From Cladorhizidae sp. MBARI D1340-BT2 (taxonomy: Eukaryota; Porifera; Demospongiae; Poecilosclerida; Cladorhizidae), in the NCBI GenBank assembly GCA_028752905.1, contig JAQNBH010000013.1, positions 43,230,071 through 43,294,070 of the forward strand: a DNA stretch of 64,000 bases, given 5' to 3'. The notes under the pieces are model-generated. The model was given only the letters and a program-made list of their open reading frames with translations, made no database searches and was not told the origin of the DNA. Made by a program: the position numbers and the translations under genes. Each line of letters begins with the position of its first letter. Positions within the stretch are counted from its first letter, which is position 1. Of this stretch, positions 60,047 to 64,000 are shown in pieces.

Positions 60047-61949
60047 TCCTCAACTTGCTACAGACTGGCTTCTCAAACTTAGAGATGACCTACACAAGAT
60101 GAGGAAGTTAGCAGCAGATCAGCAGGCCACAATCCAAGAGAGGACAAAGAGATGGCACGACCAGACCACCAAGACAATCACCTTCAGCCCAGGAGACCTC
60201 GTCCTTGTCTTTACCCCAGTCATCACTGGGACCAAAGCCTCAAAACTCCAGGACAGATGGGAAGGCCCTTTCGAGGTGGTAGAACAAGTATCCCCAGTGA
60301 CCTACCGTGTCGACACCCAAGACAGAAAGAAAAGCATCAGAACTGTGCATGTCACAGCAATGAAGGTATGGTTACTGCCGGTACATGACATTGCATTTCA
60401 CTCTGTTGAGCACACAGAATGTCCAGACCTACCAGACTCAGATGAGAACCACCCTTTTCCAGAAGGTCAAGACCACCTCTCGCAAGAGCAGCTAAGATTC
60501 TTCCAACGACTCTGGGATGACTTCCCGACCGTGACCTGTGCCAAACCAGGAAGAACTCAGGCTGCAACACACCACATCAAAGTCGGAAATTCCTCACCAG
60601 TGCACCTTCGACCTTATGCCACCCCCCACAGCAGATGGGATGCTTTTAAGGAGGAGCTTCAGAAGCTCATTGAGGCAGGCTTCATTGAGCCATCGGATGC
60701 GCCTTGGGCAGCTCCCATATTTCCTGTCCCCAAAAAGACCCCGGGAAAGATCAGGCTGGTGTGTAATTACCGCCGCCTGAACGCAGTTACGATACCAGAT
60801 CCCTACTTCCAGCCTAGAATAGAGGAAGCACTGGAGAAACTGGCAGCTGCCTCTCTCTACACGATCCTAGACTTGGCCAGTGGATTTTATCAGGTGCCCA
60901 TAGCCCCCGAAGATAAAGACAAAACCACTGTCATCTCGCCATATGGCAAATTCCGCTTCATAGTCATGCCATTCGGGCTGCGGATGATGGATGGACTACT
61001 CATCAACCACAATGATTACACCTCTGTGTATATAGACGATGTGGCAGTCTTCAGCAACTCATGGGAGGAGCACAAACGTCACCTCACCAGGGTATTCGAT
61101 GTCCTTCGGAATGCTGGCTTAACAATTCAGGCATCAAAGGCCCAGCTTGCCACAACCTCCTGTGTCTTTCTATCATCCAAGTGCACCTCACTCAGCACAG
61201 GATACATCTCTCCACACGAGGCTAAGGTCTCAGCAGTTCGGGACTTTATTCAACCCCGGTCTAAAAAGGAAGTCAGGGCCTTCATTGGACTCATTAACTA
61301 CTACAGAAGATTTATCCCCCACATCTCGACCCTATCTGCACCACTCACAGACCTTTTACAGCTCCGCAAACCTGACCCTGTGGATTGGACTGAAGATTGT
61401 GCGACAGCCTTTGCTGCTTCAAAAGAGCCCTATGCTCCGCCCCAGTGCTGAGCCCACCAGACTATTCCCGCCCATTTATTCTGCAAACTGATGCCTCCGG
61501 ACTCGGGATCGGTGCTGTGTGGTGAGGAACACCCTATAGCCTACTACAGTAGGAAGATGCAGCCCAGGGAGCGCAGATATTCTGCTACTGAGCAGGAGGG
61601 CTTGGCTGTCATGAATGCCTGCATGCATTTCATGCCCTACCTGCTAGGCCACCCCTTCACTGTGGTTACCGACCATAAAGCTCTCTCGTTCCTGGAACTA
61701 AAAGACCCCCACTCTCATCGACTCGCACGTTGGATGGACACCTTAAGACAGTTCACCTTCTCCATCAAGTATCGACCGGGCAAAGATAATGCAAATGCGG
61801 ATGCTCTCTCATGCCAAGCCTGGTGGACACCGTCAGAAGAGCAACAGATGGACAAGAACCTCTCGAAGGAGGGGGCGATGTTGAGATCCCCCAACATTGC
61901 AGCAAACCTTGACCTCAACCCTTGCCAAATCTGTGTAACTGTTAATTAA
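60047..61949 (+). pseudogene. Gmr1-like integrase tail, RT and RNase H (second part)
   Basis: Continues the integrase end: LQDRWEGPFEVVEQVSPVTY, a GPY/F-like module near 60,250-60,310. Then RT: GFIEPSDAPWAAPIFPVPKK, VCNYRRLNAVT, LDLASGFYQVPIA, and YIDDVAVFSNSW near 61,030. Between MPFGL and RMMDGLL about eight residues of the conserved FG-x4-P-x-FQ motif are missing in frame. RNase H has LQTDASG and VTDHKALS but with a frameshift near 61,420 and another near 61,530. The deletion alone should inactivate RT. The final stop is at 61,947-61,949. Confidence 0.85.
61866..61878 (+). other. Possible polypurine tract of Gmr1-like element
   Basis: GAAGGAGGGGGCGA-like purine run followed by TGTTGAGATCCCCC, a plausible LTR start. 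No second LTR is available for comparison. Confidence 0.45.
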
Positions 61950-62144
61950 GTACGTGTTAATTACTTGAACTATTATGTATGAAACTATTATGTATGATGC
62001 AACATGTATGATGCAACATGGTGGCAAACCTCCTGACTGTCTGTGTGGAAACACCTGATTGGTCAGACGTTACATCATGATTCATGGACATTCCAATATA
62101 TGTATATATGTATGCTCTGAGATAGCCAGACTAGTTAGACTGCT

Positions 62145-62649
62145 ACACAAATTATTATTGTTGGATGCCGCTCATAGGTTACATGATTTTTATGGGTTTG
62201 GGCATGAAAACATCATGATATTAGTGCTACTGTTGATGGCACATGGCATAGACAGGGCCACAAATCAAATTATGGTGTTGTTGTGATGTCTTGGGACACT
62301 GGGGAAGTTTTAGGTCTTATGTCAAAGGCTTTGGAGAAATCAAAATAGACTGCTTGTGACATTTTCCTGTTCTCTATTGAGCCATAAATGTTAGAATATG
62401 AGGTCAAGAACTGTCAGTTTTTTTTGAGAAATCCATATTGCTGCTTTGACAATAAAGGTTGAACAAAAGAGATTATATTTTGGTAAAATTATCTTCTCTA
62501 AGACATCAAGACTCTGCCTGTAAGTCATTTGAAATATAATAAATCTTTACCTATATTCCTATTGAGAACACAGCCTTACAACAAGGCTGTATCAGAACCA
62601 GTCCAGAATAGACGTGTTGACGCTTGCCTAGTGGTGAGCGCCTAACAGT
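62145..62649. other. No feature recognised
   Basis: Low-complexity T- and A-rich sequence; no gene, end repeat or splice pattern that I can support. Confidence 0.35.
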
Positions 62650-62750
62650 GTGCATGAGAGTCAGGCCAGCAAGACTAGCTTGCTGTCTCCAATATTACAT
62701 CAACTGTCTAGCACTCACCATTGTTCTATATATAGCCTTAGTTGAAGCCA

Positions 62751-62778
62751 CCCCCCCCCCCCCCCCCCCCCCCCCCCC
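62751..62778 (+). repeat. Poly-C run, 28 bases
   Basis: An uninterrupted run of 28 C followed by ACCCCCACCCC. The partner segment at 25,525 has only CTCCAGCC there. The run could form an i-motif or G-quadruplex, but length may also reflect sequencing error. Confidence 0.85.
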
Positions 62779-62838
62779 ACCCCCACCCCAAGTCAGGCCC
62801 TCCCCATTTTAAGTTTTTCTCTTTTTCCTTCCCCCCAG

Positions 62839-63117
62839 AGAAGCCTCAAGTATTTTCAGCTGATATTCACTGGCCACATGACCCCGGCAGCTCTGGTATC
62901 AGCCATCATCTGCATCCTCCTCCTCATCTCTGTCCACTTCCTCAACATAGTTCTGCACAAGAGTGTCCAGAAGATTCCTCTGCACGTCCGGCCCAACTTA
63001 TTGTGGTGGGTGGAGTTGCCTGTGAAGAGGTTGTGCATGTTTAATGTGATGTCAGTACAAGGAGATGTCATGTGTCCCCATCAAGTGATTCTTGCCTCAA
63101 GTGTAATTTGTGGTTGA
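62839..63117 (+). CDS. Second copy of membrane-protein exon
   Basis: Follows TTCCCCCCAG. Same frame and length as 25,584-25,862, with about four amino-acid changes (for example R to S after LHK, I to M in NV-SV). The hydrophobic helix and the KIPLHVRPN stretch are unchanged. Whether both exons belong to live genes cannot be told. Confidence 0.35.
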   Translation, partial: RSLKYFQLIFTGHMTPAALVSAIICILLLISVHFLNIVLHKSVQKIPLHVRPNLLWWVELPVKRLCMFNVMSVQGDVMCPHQVILASSVICG

Positions 63118-63269
63118 CACTTATTCCTCCACCCTATTGTATTTTTCAGCGTAGGTTATTTTGGCCTCTGCTATATGATATGGTGCAGGATTGGGCCGCA
63201 CATTTGCTCTTCCTAATACTATCACCATAAGGGCCATGTGCTCCTAAGTTCATCTTACATTTATGTTGT

Positions 63270-64000
<731 letters not shown>

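Larger units (their letters stand above)
51741..62144 (+). mobile_element. Gmr1-like Ty3/Gypsy element, INT before RT, split by BEL
   Basis: Reading through the nested BEL element, the order on the plus strand is protease end, integrase (zinc region, core, then GPY/F-like module), reverse transcriptase, RNase H. This INT-RT order is that of Ty1/copia and, within Ty3/Gypsy, of the Gmr1 group. RT and RNase H sequence are Gypsy-like. The left end is cut inside protease; no 5' LTR was found. A purine tract at 61,866-61,878 followed by TGTTGAG suggests the 3' LTR starts at 61,879; the right border near 62,144 is a guess. Confidence 0.75.
62650..63240 (+). repeat. Copy of the 25,428-26,010 segment
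   Basis: Shares GCATGAGAGTCAGGCCAGCA, CATCAACTGTCTAGCACTCA, the membrane-protein exon, TTCAGCGTAGGTTATTTTGG, and the following TTA array. Differences are few apart from a poly-C insertion at 62,751. Confidence 0.9.

Noticed and set aside
59958..60050. N-terminal extension of the second Gmr1-like frame
   Set aside because: This part is BEL LTR sequence read by chance in the same frame.

Overview
The window is eukaryotic and animal-like: TRIM-NHL proteins with RING, B-box, coiled-coil, filamin and NHL parts, many classes of retroelement and DNA transposon, long TTA microsatellites, and GT-AG intron-like borders. I favour an early-branching invertebrate, with sponge as best guess from the intronless TRIM-NHL copies and element mix, but nothing here proves the phylum. 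Few host genes are visible; most of the window is mobile elements, their wreckage, and tandem repeats grown inside that wreckage.

Layout. A segmental duplication in direct orientation dominates: block A (about 215-14,800) and block B (about 39,297-51,480). Each carries a TRIM-NHL gene (4,010-6,232; 39,820-42,017), a 27-bp minisatellite, an integrase fragment of one Gypsy element (Gypsy-3, minus strand), and a decayed minus-strand Gypsy element (Gypsy-2) full of minisatellites. The blocks differ by later events. A gained a CsRn1-like Gypsy element (530-3,798) and a hAT element (9,139-11,032). B gained a PIF/Harbinger element (45,821-47,648), an inverted repeat block (43,277-43,883) and a new array built from integrase sequence. 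Each block supplies a near-intact empty site for the other block's insertions, so the ends can be placed to a few bases.

Between the blocks (15-39 kb) lie a dead non-LTR retrotransposon (17.9-20.0 kb), a dead hAT element (21.9-24.4 kb), a repeated membrane-protein exon (25.6 kb, with weaker copies at 29.5 and 33.8 kb and a close copy at 62.9 kb), a two-exon candidate whose intron holds a 66-bp minisatellite (27.1-28.1 kb), a Penelope-like fragment, a pogo/Tigger fragment, two more minisatellites, and a young Mag-like Gypsy element with identical 105-bp LTRs (34,886-39,179).

To the right (51.7-62.1 kb) a Gypsy-type element has integrase upstream of reverse transcriptase, the order known from the Gmr1 group. 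A nearly intact BEL/Pao element (53,147-60,046, minus strand) is nested in it with a 5-bp target duplication. The end (62.6-64 kb) repeats the 25.4-26.9 kb segment.

The most notable signals are a well-formed -1 frameshift signal at the gag/pol junction of the CsRn1-like element, the Gmr1-type gene order, the repeated birth of minisatellites inside one retrotransposon (including amplification of its RNase H and integrase active-site regions), and opposite kinds of damage in the two TRIM-NHL copies. All identities and copy numbers are read by eye; no alignment or database search was run.
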